From Aedes albopictus (Eukaryota; Arthropoda; Insecta; Diptera; Culicidae), in the NCBI RefSeq assembly GCF_035046485.1, contig NC_085137.1:721977-785976 (forward strand): 64,000 bases of DNA, given 5' to 3'. Position numbers and translations under genes: made by a program. A model generated the notes under the pieces. It was not told the DNA's origin, did not search any database, and saw only the letters and a list, made by a program, of their open reading frames with translations. Positions within the stretch are counted from its first letter, which is position 1; every line of letters starts with the position of its first letter. Of the stretch, positions 34,020-46,085 are shown one piece after another.

Positions 34020-34245
34020 TCATGACTTAGGGAAGTGGAACCATCTCGGTAGGAGTCCTATTTTGGGCACTTTTCTGCTAAAATTCAGCCAATTCTGAAC
34101 CAATTGACACAATTTATGGAACGCGATGAGATACGTATAGTATCTAGCCGTGTACAAAATTTCAAGTCAATTGGTTTGGAATGGACTGAGTTATGGCGAA
34201 GAGTGCCCAAAATACCGGCCGCTGCCAAAGTGGTTCGCTACCCTA
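34020..34245. mobile_element. foldback MITE, CTATTTTGGGCACTT family (copy B)
   Basis: Same arrangement as 7592-7804: TCCTATTTTGGGCACTTTTC on the left and AGTGCCCAAAATACCGG on the right. A middle GAGATACGTATAGTATCTAG segment is shared with the copy at 43950. Confidence 0.75.
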
Positions 34246-34459
34246 TATGATTAGCTTTGACAAACTTTTAACATAACCTAACACGAAAGAAAATTGTAGC
34301 GTTTAGATAATTTTCCTCATATAACACCAAGTTATCATAAATTTCAACATCATTTCAAAATTCGAGATGGTAATAATAGTTTGAATTCCATCTAACTGAC
34401 TTAAATATGAATATGTTTTAAAAGGAAGTAACAAAATAACCGGCAATAAATTGAAACGT

Positions 34460-34690
34460 ATGTGGAGCCTCGTAGCCGTGCGGTTATTGTCACCAAGCTT
34501 CTAATCGCACCATGCTATGGGGTGAGGGTTCGATTCCCGCTCCGGGCGATGAAACTTTTCGTGAGAATATTTTTTTTCCGTATCCACTGGTGCATGCTCC
34601 GTGTGTCCGTTGTCTAGTGTTATGTTTCATTCAGTCTGTGCAGCCTTTGGCTGAAGACGGTGTATGCGTCTTTACCATTACTTTATTTAT
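34460..34690 (+). mobile_element. tRNA-headed SINE (GGAGCCTCGTAGCCGTGCGG type)
   Basis: It begins GGAGCCTCGTAGCCGTGCGG and has a B box GGTTCGATTCCCG (34528), as expected for a tRNA-derived SINE. The body has GATGAAACTTTTCGTGAGAA and ends near GCTGAAGACGG. The same sequence lies in reverse at 35612-35818, which fixes the extent. It is not the Feilai sequence seen at 48562 and 60369. Not a functional tRNA gene. Confidence 0.75.
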
Positions 34691-35239
34691 TATTAGCATA
34701 TTAAAATTAAACCAATTTACTAAAATCCCAAAATAAATGAAATTGCTGTAACTTTAATTTCTATTAATAATTTCAAGTATAGTCAATTTGTTTTTAAAGA
34801 TCATAATATGTGTCATAAACGCTCAAAATTTCATTTCATTCGGTTCATTGAATCCGGAGATATAGCAGCACAAAGTTGGTTAACGGATAATTATGACTTT
34901 TTCTAGAATATTTCCAACTTCATGTAGAATATCCCGATCTTTCCTAAATTTTGACCATTGATACACAACTAGTTGATTAACTTACAGTAAAATTTTTTTT
35001 GGATTTTTTGATGCACTTTTCAAAAAGTTACAACTATTTGACCATTTTTTTTAATGTCAAATTTTTGCCTGTCCCGATCATTGTGTCTATCCCCTGTATG
35101 TCGTTGTAATATGTCTACTTTTTCGACTTTGATGGAAAAACTTATAGATGGGCATTATCAAAGATGCCCACATAATTCGAAGCTGCTACCATTACATCAG
35201 AGGTGGCTACTCCAAATTCCTGAACTTTAGCACCCTTTT

Positions 35240-35611
35240 TACTGCCCATTATCGTGGAAGAGGAATTCCTGCAAAAAATCCCTTTATGAGTTCATCCAAA
35301 TTCTACTAAAAATTCATCCAAGAACTTTTGTAAATACAATGTATTCCTTCTTATTTCCTCTTTAAGATTTTCTTAACAATTACCTCCAGGAAAACCGCTT
35401 GGATTTCAGCGATTCTTTCAAGATTTGTCACTTTTTTGCGATTTTTTTATAGAATAAAAATTCTTGTAGATCTTTCTTGAATGATTGCAACATAAATCCC
35501 TTCATAGATTCATTAAGTATTCCGTTAGAATGCATTGCTGTCCATCTACTTCTTTAGAAATTCCTCCAGGGATTCCTCCAGAAGGATTTTCTCAATTATT
35601 TTTTTTTAAAG
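35240..35611. repeat. degenerate 24-bp-period array (block 6)
   Basis: Repeated TTCCTCCAGGGATTCCTCCA-like words and GAATTCC/ATTCATCC variants, inverse orientation to block 5. No gene. Confidence 0.6.
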
Positions 35612-35818
35612 ACACGGACAACGTCTTCAGCTTTCGGCTGTACACACTGTTTTAAACTTAATATTAGACAACGGACAACGGAGCATACACCAGTGGAAAC
35701 GGGGAAGAAACTATTCTCACGAAAAGTTTCAACGCCCGAAGCGGGAATCGAACCCTCACCCCATAGCATGGTGCGAGTATAAGCTTGGTGACCCTAACCG
35801 CACGGCTACGAGGCTCCA
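35612..35818 (-). mobile_element. tRNA-headed SINE, reverse copy
   Basis: Inverse of the 34460 SINE. The head at its right end reads GCCTCGTAGCCGTGCGGTTA on the minus strand, and the B box is GGTTCGATTCCCG. The T-rich stretch left of 35612 is its A-rich 3' tail. The two copies differ at many positions, so they are not a recent duplication. Confidence 0.75.
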
Positions 35819-35829
35819 CTTTTTCTTAG

Positions 35830-36650
35830 GATTAGGAAAAAGTGCTGGATAATAACATATTTTGCATGGTTTTGCAATGTCACTGGTTGCATAACATGAA
35901 TAACATCATTTTTTATATATACGAATGTGGTTCATCCATTAAAACTGAAATCATTCTCGGAATGGTAGTCGTATATGAAAGATCTTTTCCTTTTTTTACC
36001 CTACATGCCTCAAAAAATGCTGGATGATAACATGTTTTGTATTGTTTTGTAACATCACCTTACATCATGGTTGCAACATTAAGTCATTTTTGATACATAC
36101 AAATACGGTTTATGGATTAGCTTTAGAATCATTCGCGGGAGGGTACACACAGCTGTCCATTTTACCCCAATTTGCCCTGCTTTTTATGCAATGAATTACA
36201 CTGAAGTTTTTTTACGTGGTCTGTCCAAAAAAAAACCGTGTTATTTAAAAAAAACGTCGTAAAAAAAATCCGTGTTTTTTTTCAAAAACACGCGTAAAAT
36301 AGTTAGGACCTAACGTGATTTGACTTTTTTACGACGACTTTTAAATAACGCGGTTTTTTTTCTACGACGTTTTCAAAATAACGCGGTTTTTTTACGCGGG
36401 ACCATTACCGTCGTAAAAAAAACTTCAGTGTATAAGCTAATAAATAAATTAATTAAATGATAAAATTAATTTCCCTTATTTTCATTGGTGCTGAAACCTA
36501 TGTAATCGAAAATACAGTCATACATATATATGTCTTTAGAGTGATGTTACAAAACAATACAAAATATGTTATCATCCAGCACTTTTTGGGGCATGTTACC
36601 CTACAAAGGGAAAAGATCTTTCATATACGAGTATGACAACTATTAGATGT
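35830..36650. repeat. inverted and tandem duplication around a MITE
   Basis: 35965-36060 and 36540-36640 are inverse copies of about 100 bases (TATATGAAAGATCTTTTCC, CTACATGCC, TGCTGGATGATAACATGTTT, GTTTTGTAACATCAC). A weaker direct copy of the same block starts near 35845, about 170 bases upstream. The MITE at 36199-36430 lies in the middle. The whole may be one degenerate foldback element. Confidence 0.6.
36199..36430. mobile_element. 232-bp MITE, CACTGAAGTTTTTTTACG ends
   Basis: Inverted ends CACTGAAGTTTTTTTACG with flanking TA (36197-36198 and 36431-36432). The interior repeats CGTCGTAAAAAA and TAACGCGGTTTTTTT words in both orientations and so folds well. Non-coding. Confidence 0.85.
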
Positions 36651-37295
36651 CAATTGCACCAAAAACTTATTTAAACGTTCCTTAGCAGCATCTGTTTCTA
36701 ATAAATACGTTTTAAATCTCCTTTTTTATGAAAATAGGGCGAAATGGGGCAAATTGGGCAACTCCCGAAGTCGATTCTGGTGATAATAGATTTGGCACTT
36801 TTTGTTTATGCCAAAAAATCAACTTCAAACCAGTAACAGAAGAAATCCATTCATAATTAGGTAAAAGTGTGAATTTCCAGCAGTTTTTAGGGCATACGGG
36901 GCAAAATAAGCATCTGAAAGGATCTTTCATGTATTTTTATGATTGCTATGAACCTCTAATTACACCAGCAGCTATTTTCAACGAACTACATTCGTGCTTA
37001 TTGTTTCAAAGTTCATTTTGATTCTCTTCTTGTTTGAAAAAAGGGTAAAATGGGGCCGTGCGGTACGGTGAATGATTTTAGCACCAATCGATTTCTTGTA
37101 TTTTTTTACGTCATAAATGGTCAACTTCACGTACCGAAACCAGCGGCGTTAATAGATCCGTTTTTTGGGTCGATTTTTTCCACTGGGCAGTGGATTTGCG
37201 AAAAACAGCGTAATTAGCATTGGGCGATTATACTTCTGTGACGATGATTTTACCGCACTTTGTTTCAAGTGATACGTCTGTTTATCTGTGGATTT
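36651..37295. other. dispersed-repeat DNA rich in GGGGCAAATTGGG words
   Basis: GGGCGAAATGGGGCAAATTG (36738), GGGGCAAAATAAG (36898) and GGGTAAAATGGGGCCG (37043) suggest a degenerate dispersed repeat. No gene supported. Confidence 0.4.
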
Positions 37296-38830
37296 ATCTT
37301 GAAGCTTTCCATGAGGAGATTCATCAGATATTCCTCCTAGGAATTCTCTAGGATTTTTTCAAGGACTGCTACAAATGTTTGTGCATGTATTCCTTCTTCT
37401 TCAAATATTAACCTAAGGAATTGCTCGTGTATTTTTTTCTTTTGAATTTCTCCAGCATTTATTCTGGAAATCCCAAAAGAAATTCGTCAGTATTTACTTT
37501 CATAAATTCCTCTAGGAGCTCTTCCAAAAATTATATATTTTTTAGTTTTTCCCTTAGGTTCCTTCAGGTATTACTCCATTTAACCAGAGTTTCTCTGAGG
37601 CATTTATTTAGAAATCTCTAAAATTTCTTAAAATATTCTTCTCCCGAGTAACATTTCTTAGTCAAATAGACTAGAAGAGGCTCTTAGAACCATCATTAAA
37701 CTAAAATAAAAGGTCTTAGGTTTTATGACGGTTCTTAAAACCTCTACAAGACTAATTGGTCATCAAAATGTTACTTGGGACTGGAACGTTCCCCACATGT
37801 TTGTCCAGAAATTTCTCCACGAATTCCTCCATAGATTGCTTAGGATTTCTAAAGACCTTTCTTATGAATTTCTTTTAATTTTTTTTTTTCAGATGATGCA
37901 ACAGGAATCTCATGAATCTCTCTGTAATCTTTACAAAAGCCACTCTATTCTTTATCATTTTTCAGAGATTTTTTTCAAGAAAATTTTTCCATTAGTACTT
38001 GCAGGGGGTTATCCTGTTATTCGAATTATCCTTCCGAGTAAGCTTCCTACAAAACTGGTTTTTCTCTAGAAAACGCTCTAGATTAATTTTTTGTTTCTGT
38101 ATGATTTTCTTCAGAAGTTTCGTGTACTAATCTCTTCCGAAATTGTGTAAAAAAAAACATCTATAAATTCCTCCAGAAATATCTCAAGGAGTTCCTCGAC
38201 GGATTCCTTCAGAAATTACTCCAGGGATACTTAGAAATGTATTGAGGGAATTATTCTTGTTCAGCAGTACAATTTTCAGAGAAAATCCTGAAGAAATAGA
38301 ATTTTTTGAGGTTTTTCTGAAAATATTCTTGGAGCAACCTGTGGATGTATTTCCTAAAAAAAATAATGGATAAGCTTTTAATTTGATTGATTTATCTTTA
38401 TTATAGAGACTTTCAGCCCTTGGTTGGTTCGTCTCATAAATAAGCTTATGTAAAGATGCCTAGAATAAAACTCTAGAGATACTTCTTAATGAATTCCTGA
38501 GATATTCCTAAATGAACTCCCTAGGAAATATTTATGAATAAATCCATGGAAAAAATCTAAAAAGAGAAATGTTGGATAAATGGCTAGCTTAACGCATTTA
38601 GCAATATCTGAAGGAAACACTGTACGAACTTCAGTAGGAATGTTTGACCAAGTACTGAAAGTAATTTTGCAAGAATCTCTGGAGGGATTCCTGGAGGATT
38701 TTCTAAATGAATCACTGGAGAAATGCCTTGACACATACCTGTCGGAATTTTCAATAAAATCCGTAGCCCTACTCATGTGTGAGAATTTCTGAATGAATTA
38801 CTCGAAGGCTTCCTGAGAAAAAAATATTGG
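37296..38830. repeat. degenerate 24-bp-period arrays (block 7)
   Basis: Long stretch of TTCCTCCAG/AATTCCT units with shorter unrelated pieces (37650-37790 and 38380-38460). Plus frame 37725-38069 and both-strand frames near 38486-38792 translate to Phe/Leu/Ser-rich or Glu/Leu/Ser-rich repeats and are not genes. Confidence 0.65.
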
Positions 38831-39640
38831 AAGAATTCATAAATGTATATTAAATAAAATAAATCAATAAATAAAATAGGAAATAAATAAACAAGTATTC
38901 CAAATAACAATGAATGCTGAACAATGAGAGAATTAGCTGAACAATAGCTGGATAATGGTGTCAATGGCTGAACAAAATGATAGCTGCATATTGGTCTGAA
39001 TTATGGCTTGTTCAACCTCTTCAATCAACAATACATGGATGGCTGAATATCAAGTTGAATATAATATTATTTATCTTGGTAACCAGCTTTAAAACATACA
39101 CCAACATGCAGAATTAAACAACGGTTGTTCAACCTTCAATCAAATAAATTTTGACAGCTGACTCAAGCATGGTTTTTGTGAAATCCACATCGCTTCTTCA
39201 GCCTCAATACAGACTTGGTTCAACTTATGTTCTTGACTATTCAAACACAACAAGTATATAATGCTCTTTTTTTCGAGGATATGTATACAATTGTGTGTGG
39301 TGTATGTGCTAAGTAAGTGATTATAAATCAGGAGGTCCGAGTTCAATTCCCAGTTTTCCTAAAGATTAATTTATACATTCCTAAATATCTCTTCTGGAAA
39401 TAGACGAAGCTTATGGTAAAAATAGGCCCATGAAAGTGATTTTATTTTATTTTTGCACAATTATTAAACCTTAAATCAGCCTTCCAATGAACCTCAAATC
39501 AGCTAAAGGTTGAATAAAATCATCAAAATTAGTTTTTTAGGAGCTGAATAAAGGATTGTACTTCTTGTGCTCAGCTTTTGTTCAAATGAAGGCTGATTTA
39601 AAATAGTTGGAGAAACGTTTGTACTGCATCAAATTGTTAC
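38831..39640. other. unassigned DNA with a weak tRNA-like B box
   Basis: GAGTTCAATTCCC (near 39338) resembles a SINE B box, but no convincing A box or terminal duplication was found. Several words (GGCTGAACAA and AATGGCTGAAC-like, 38900-39050 and 39480-39600) recur, hinting at a degenerate repeat. No gene. Confidence 0.4.
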
Positions 39641-40975
39641 CTGGGAACTTCTATAAATAAAAAAAATCTTTAATTCTTTAAAAAAAATTCTGAAGGTAGC
39701 CCAGCAGAAAATGTAAAGTTATCTCTGACGGAGTTTCAGAAGAAACCTATGGAAATCTATACAAAAGGATTCATGGAAAAATTCTGTAGAAATTCTTAAG
39801 GAAATATGTGAACTAAGCTGTGGAGATTTTTCAAAGAATTCCTGGAAGAATTTCTGAAGAAACCGCTGGAGGACTTTTTGAAAGAGTCCTTCGTCAACTT
39901 TCAGACTGAATTCATTGTAGATTTTCTGAAAGCACATGGAGAAATTTTGGAAGAAATCCATAGAAGATTTCGTAAAAGAATAATTTAGACAAATTTATGG
40001 AGAAATCTCATAAATAATTTCAGCGGAAATCTCCAGGAAAATCACTCAAATGTCTCTGAATGAATTCTTGCAGGAAACTGACAAACTTTTGAAGAAGCCT
40101 GGAAGGTTTTCTAAAGAAATTCGAAGGAATTCTGAACATTTTATTTTTTGCAGGAATTGCTGAAAACATTTCTGAAGGATTCTGCGAATAAATCCCCGAA
40201 AGGAGCCTAATACTGATTTCTGATGAAAATATAGAGGAATTCTTGAGGAAAAGGAAATCAATGCGAGCTTTTTTTAAGAATTTTTTGACGATTTTTTTTA
40301 GAAGATGCTCTAGAGGAAATGCCGAGTCAAATTCTAGAGGAGAGGAATGTCTGATCTACTCAAGATATTTAAAAAGAAATTTCAAATAGAATCCGTGGAA
40401 AACTTTCTGGAAGAAATTCCTGGAGGATTTTATAGAGGAATCAATGACGCAATTTCGAAACAAACCCAAGGTAGTTTTCTGGCAGAGTTTCTTCAAATTC
40501 CCCTGAAAGATTTTTTGGGTAAATTTTTGAAAGAATTGCTGAAAGATTTTGTCAATTATTCATGGATAAATTTCTGAGGATTCCCATGGTTTTGAAATGA
40601 ATCCCTCGATATTTTTTTGAAGAAATCTCACAATGATTCTGGAGAAATTGGTGGAGGAATTTCTGAACAATCTTTGCAAGATTTTCAAAAATAATCTTTT
40701 GAGAAATTTTAGAAGATTATCTAGTAAATTATCAGATGTAATCTGATCAGATCTGAGCTTAAGAAACTGAATTCCTGATTCCTGGAGAAAATTTAAGTGA
40801 ATCTTTGATTTTTTTTTTTCTAGGAGTCCGTAGAGAGTTTTTTTTGGGAGATTGTGCAGTAGCTCGTGAATAAATTTTTGAAGGAATACTGGGGCGAATG
40901 TCTGGAAGAATTCCTGAAATATTTATTTTATTTGGAGTGATTTCTGATCAAACCCTTGGAAGAAGTTACAATATC
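39641..40975. repeat. degenerate 24-bp-period array (block 8)
   Basis: AGAAATTCTTGGAGAAATTT-like units through the whole stretch, most regular at 39790-40240 and 40330-40560. Frames on both strands (for example minus 39719-39961, plus 40347-40577) are period artefacts. Confidence 0.75.
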
Positions 40976-41560
40976 ACAGAGTTTGAAAATTCTCAAACGT
41001 ATTTTCTTACATATACGATGCACAAACAAATTCGTTCGTATGCACTTTTCAGTGAGAAACTAAGTACGGATTTTCCGGGCACATGGGCGTTAGCATGAAG
41101 TAGAAACAGAAGACGCTCAAACAGGTGAACTGTGTGATCGAAATACGCGATCCCATGACCCCGTGGTGCCGTATAGTGTGTACTGGAATCAGTGGCGTCA
41201 AACCGCGAGAAGGTGGTATGAGTGGTTGTATAGCAGTCATCTAGGGACAAGTGTACATATATATATATATATATATATATTGAGATGTATTGTATTTGTA
41301 CAAAACGGTGCATTATCATCCCTCCATCAAATCAAAAATGGAACCTTGATGAAGAATTATTGATTTGATCTTTGGTTGTTTGTTTCGTGAGTTCTTTTAA
41401 ATAGTTTTGATCAGAATTGAATTTGAGCTACATGATTATCGTCATCCTTAAGATGAAGCCAACCAATTTTGTGAGATCTTTCTTATATATTTAGTTCAAT
41501 TATGTACATTATTTCGCCACATAAAATTACTCGTTGAAATTTGTAATTTGTTTCATTTCA
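40976..41560. other. unassigned DNA with an AT microsatellite
   Basis: A pure AT dinucleotide run lies at about 41257-41280. The rest shows no coding signature. A 108-codon minus frame spans the AT run (YIYIYI) and is not a gene. Confidence 0.5.
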
Positions 41561-41860
41561 GAGAGCAAGCAAAGGTGCTTAAGCCTAGGCAAAAGCGTCT
41601 AGACACACGGGGTAAATAACTGCGTCCCATCCCGGGAAGCTGAGCACCAAGGAGTGACATTGACTTTCTTGGCAACGTCACTCCCAACGTTATTTTTTTA
41701 AATTCACTCTTAATATTCGGAACGGTTGGTACAAAATGTTTCTATTCTATAGCTTCAATAAAAAAAACGCTGCACAGTAGACCGGGCCGCTTTAATGCTT
41801 GTAATGCATCCCCGAGGTGCTGCAAGCATTAATAACGACAAAAAAAATTGATAGAAACAG
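41560..41860 (+). mobile_element. probable retroposon 3' fragment
   Basis: GC-richer sequence with CTGCGTCCCATCCCGGGAAG and CACTCCCAACG words, then AATAAAAAAAACGC (41757), like the 3' untranslated end of a non-LTR element. No frame with a known domain. Weak call. Confidence 0.3.
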
Positions 41861-41923
41861 TCGATTCTATCATTTTCCAGGATTATTTCAATGAATGGCT
41901 GTGTATGTGTAGACTAGACTAGC

Positions 41924-42160
41924 CTAGACTAACTCCTCGATGACCCTCAGGTGATAATCTGGCAGTGCACGAAGTTGGAGCGCCAACTTTTTGATCTCCA
42001 GGATGTTTGATGTTTCGGCAAGTACAAATTCACGCAGGGCTACCGTTGGAATTGCAACATCTATTCGGTTAGTTTGTAAAAACTCCATGGTACCGTCAAG
42101 GGTGTCAGACTTAGCGGGGCATCTAATAACGAATAATGACATAATCTTGGAAATGTTTGT
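41924..42160 (-). CDS. putative 3'-terminal exon of an unrecognised gene
   Basis: On the minus strand a strong splice acceptor (TTCTGTTTTGTTACAG, ending at 42161) is followed by 78 codons ending in TAG at 41924-41926. The peptide starts TNISKIMSLFVIRCPAK and ends LPDYHLRVIEELV. Composition and codon choice are balanced and unlike the period-24 frames. The opposite strand has only a shorter, less natural frame. The acceptor fits phase 0. I do not recognise the family and see no membrane helix or metal-binding motif. Upstream exons are not obvious within the next few kilobases on the minus strand (toward higher coordinates), so a long intron is implied if the gene is real. A single-exon relic is the alternative. 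Confidence 0.4.
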   Translation of the reverse strand, partial: TNISKIMSLFVIRCPAKSDTLDGTMEFLQTNRIDVAIPTVALREFVLAETSNILEIKKLALQLRALPDYHLRVIEELV

Positions 42161-42169
42161 CTGTAACAA

Positions 42170-43948
42170 AACAGAACCTTAATTTGTTGCATACTTTTCA
42201 ATGTATAGATAATGAATTATTATGAACATAAATCAGAACTAGTTGATGATGATTCTTCGAAATTGATGCCCTCGAAAATCGCAATACTAGACATGAAAAT
42301 CACTACATGCGTGATCTACTTTTTTTACAACAAACGTACTGCCGTGTGCAACATAGTTGTCCCATTTTCTATTGGAATCCCTATTAACATGGGACAACGG
42401 CAGCGTAGATTGTCATAACTGTTGCACGATAATTGGAAATTGAATCTGTGCAGAGTAGGCATATCCTTTTCAGGACGGAGCGCAAAAAAGCGAAATCTCC
42501 ATACAAATGGCACACCTTTGGTTCTCCAGAACTATTAGATTTTCCTACAAAACAACAATTATTGTTCCTCATTTGGAGGAACTACTCTTTGTCTTTCGAT
42601 TTCTAGCTTTGACTACCTAGATAAATCGGAAATAAAACATATGCGACAGATAAAACTTTTTCATGTTTTACCGTTTTTGTCCACTTTTTGTTTAACTTGT
42701 TGTGGGAAATCACAAAGGCAACGTAAACAAAAGTCTGTTTGCTCACATACTAGTATAAGTAACAGCTGAATTATTAAAACAGTGTACATCACATAAGACA
42801 AAGATTAAACAGATGAATAAAATATACGAAACTGTTATCGCTCAACATCACAATTGTGCTGGTTCGTCATGAAAGGGATATGGAAGTTTTTATTGTTTTT
42901 AATTTGGTTTCACTTCTTCTACCACGTGCAATCACCAACCTTCCGATTAAAGTAATTAACGTGGGATTTGACGTGGTGTTAAAAATTAATGCAAGTACTC
43001 GAGGCCTGCAGGTATTAATTAATTGCATGTTTTGTTTTACCATTCAAATTGCAATTGAGTTGCGGATAGCTAATTAAAACTGTTTGATTTGTAATTGGCA
43101 ATTGAAACACGTGTTGATATGTCTGTATTGTAATTTGCAAATAAACAAACGTTGACACATAATACCAGCATTTACTTCACAGTGAGCATTCTGTCAGTTG
43201 TTATTTAAAGGCCTTTCTGCTTGCCGTTTGATGAACTGGAACATATGTGGAAACCACAGGATGCTTGGGAAGCTAAAAGAAGCCTTCAAATGATATAAAA
43301 TCCTTAATGATGTCGGGATAAAAACCATCCATCTTTGGATTGATGATCCGTACCTGTACCCGCTTAGTTTTTTTTCTGGGACGGTACACCTAGCAGTAAA
43401 AAAATAAATTGCAAACTTGCAGAATAAATGTTGAGAAAAGATATGGCATTGTATATTGGTGAGCTCGTTCTATAGTATAAAATGAACAATCTATTTTTCA
43501 TTCCTTTTTTTAAATGTTTGTTAATCAATTCATTCCAAAATCATACGTATCCAGTTGGGCTTAACAGATTTTCGGTAGATCTACGTTTTAGAAATGTTGG
43601 TGGCCCAGGTTATAGAGCCATTAGATGATAGCTTATCTCTCATGAACAATAAAGTAGTGTCTTAGTTGTGTAGAAAATGTAATACCTTGATCTAATTAGT
43701 TATATCGCCAATCGAGGTGTATCTATGGAGTAGCATTCATCAAAACCGCTGAAAATAATTGGAACTAGAAACGTTAATTATATCATGATTTACCATCCGA
43801 GTTACGCCTTCCAAAATTAATTTTCGTACCTCGCTTTTTGTTGGTTGGGAAGGAAGTTGTTTATTCATTCATCCTAGGCTTCAACGCGGTAGCTATCTCT
43901 GCGGAAACACTCTGAAGACTATCTGCTTGGTAGGTACTATACCTACTA
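42170..43948. other. unassigned DNA
   Basis: About 1.8 kb with no supported gene. A short inverse pair TTGTCCCAT / ATGGGACAA (42358-42400) may be a fragment of a small MITE. The rest is AT-rich and looks intergenic or intronic. Confidence 0.4.
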
Positions 43949-43949
43949 G

Positions 43950-44163
43950 GAAAATGGATCCATTTCGGCAAGGCTCCTATTTTGGACACTTTTCTGCTAC
44001 AACTTAGCCAATTTTGAATCACTTGACTCCATTTTTGGAACGCGGTGAGATACGTATACTATCTAGCCGTGAGCAAAATTTCAAGTCAATTGGTTCGAAA
44101 TTGACTGAGTTATAACGAAAAGTGCCCAAAATACCGGCCACTGCCAAAATGGCTCGCTACCCT
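43950..44163. mobile_element. foldback MITE, CTATTTTGGGCACTT family (copy C)
   Basis: CTCCTATTTTGGACACTTTT on the left, AAAAGTGCCCAAAATACCGG on the right, with AATTGACTGAGTTATAACG. Closest to the copy at 34020-34245: both have GAGATACGTATA(G/C)TATCTAG in the middle and CGGCC(A/G)CTGCCAAA near the end. Confidence 0.75.
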
Positions 44164-45709
44164 ACCTAGTGCTTTGTGCAGACTTTGTATAATGAACCAA
44201 CAGCAACCACATTGCATTGGCACCATTTCCCGTCATCATAGCGAAGGAGCGCTCTGCTTTGGTGGATCCGGTTTGTCATTTAAATTTTGATAGGAGCAAG
44301 CATTTCCTATCTCATCATTCTGTGGTGGCGGCTGCGGCGTTGGTGGAAGATGCCAACCAACCAACGGTGGCTGAATAATAAAGTTTGTATGTTTGGTGTC
44401 GCGGCGGAAAAGGTGCCTCCGGATGCCACTACATTATGATTGCAATGAAATAAGTAGTGCCAGGGCTCACTGTTGTTTTTCTGCTTTGGTGCGCTCTAAT
44501 CCAATTAGAGTTTTGCAGCCGGAATCGTGTTTGGCGTGGATAATTTATCCACTTGTGGTAGAATTCGGAAGTGGTGCAATATTAACGCGAAATCGCGGTT
44601 TATCCTGTTAATAAGTAATAACGAATGAAAATTATCGTCCATTACTTTCTAGAGTTGATTTTCCTATGTAATAGTCCCAAAAAGAAAATGCAATTATGTA
44701 ATCTACTTGTTAAATTGCATTGTATAATCTATAGGATGGTCAGCACAATACATAGTAATGTAGTACAGTTTGTAAGTTGTTCTTTTAAGGACAAGCGCCT
44801 CGAAGTAACTCCAATTGGAAGTGGTTTTGTATTGCTGTAGACCACTAGTAGAGCCGGTTTTACTAGATTTGTGCGCTTGAGCTCGCAAATAGGTGCAAAC
44901 GGTCATTGTGGCGGCCATTTTGGGATTCTTCTTTCAAGCAGTTATAACTGTCAATATGGAACGAGCTCACCAGAGCTACGGTAAGTAGCAAAAATCATTG
45001 TGTGAAAATTTGAGTTACCATCACGATAATAAATTAGGACACTGACGAAGCCTTTATTTCCTCTAGTGTTGGAACCGAACGAGTCCTCTTCATAAGAATT
45101 GATTTCAAATTTTGCTGCTTTTCTTAATTGCTATCGACAGCACCCATACTATTATCTGGACCACCAATTAAAGTGAGTGAGCAAGGGGAAGAAGCATACC
45201 GCAAATCGAAACCAGGAAAAGTTTCGATTGGATTAAAAAGTTTTCCTCGATGGTAATGATGCAGATGGAGTCCCATTATGGGCTCCTTTCTTGCTAATTA
45301 TTTTCCGGAGTGTCGAATTTATGATAGAGTTGATCAAGAATGAGCGATACGCATTCAATCACTTTGCAATCAATTTATGGATTCTTCGCTTCTATAGTTT
45401 CAAATGGAAATCATGTTGATGCAATTAGAACACGGTCAGCCAAAGAAGTTTCATAAAGAAGATGTTTTATATTTGATGAATATTCAATAATTTGGATACC
45501 CTGATCCTTTCTCTACATGTGTATGAAAACCGATTTTGAAAATATTGCTCCGTTATTTAACCCTCTAATATCCAACCCCGCCCTTCAACGGGATAAAGTT
45601 TAAGCATTTTTGTATTTTTTTTGTCTGGGCAATTTAAACTTTTATATTTTTGGCTGATATTCAGGACTGCTTTATATATCTCAAAGTATTTTTTGGTGTT
45701 TTTTTAAAC
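44164..45709. other. mostly unassigned DNA
   Basis: 44200-44620 is less AT-rich and not obviously repetitive; no reading frame is convincing. 44840-44945 shares CATTGTGGCGGCCATTTTGG and neighbouring words with the MITE at 53104-53349 and is probably a fragment of it. No exon is supported. Confidence 0.4.
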
Positions 45710-46085
45710 GTTTTGATGCAAAAAATCTGAAAATCGGTGGTTGCCATCATGGTGAAAAAAATGTTTTGGTATAAAAATCCAAGATGGCGGCCAAAATCAA
45801 TATGACCAACCTAACTTTGTATTATTGTAAATAGTAGCTCTATCTTCCCTCGTTTCAACAACAATTCGTTTCGAGGTGGTTTTTGGAGAAACTTTCGAGT
45901 TATAACGGTTTAAATGAGCCACCATTTGACCAAAATCGAGGGGTTTGCAAAAATTGTTATGGCTCTAATTAACGGGCGGTCCATCAATTTGAGTAACCAA
46001 ATGCATTTTCCTTACTTTTTTTAGCGAAGACTTTCAGAAAATCGCCACCAACCACCAACCAAACATTTTTGAAGACAGCGAAAAT
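45710..46085 (-). mobile_element. single arm of the 12967-15399 foldback family
   Basis: Matches the right arm of the 12967-15399 element in order: AATCGGTGGTTGCC, AAAATCCAAGATGGCGGCCA, TCAACAACAATTCGTTT, ACGGTTTAAATGAGCCACCA and GGTCCATCAATTTGAGTAAC, ending at GCGAAAATTACCC. No opposite arm is present. Importantly, it lacks the hAT-like insert and so shows the uninterrupted sequence around GTTATAACGG. Confidence 0.85.

Larger units (their letters stand above)
33009..35096. mobile_element. TA-flanked foldback element with three nested insertions
   Basis: The ends CAGGGGATAGACAAAATGAT and its inverse are flanked by TA (33007-33008 and 35097-35098). Arms: 33009-33209 plus 33933-34025 on the left, 34815-35096 on the right. 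Shared words include AAAAATCTAAAATTTTTACTG-type sequence, TATATCTCCGGATTCAATGAA and CATAATTATCCG. Inside are a SINE-like retroposon (33210-33906), a foldback MITE (34020-34245) and a tRNA-headed SINE (34460-34690). Confidence 0.85.
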
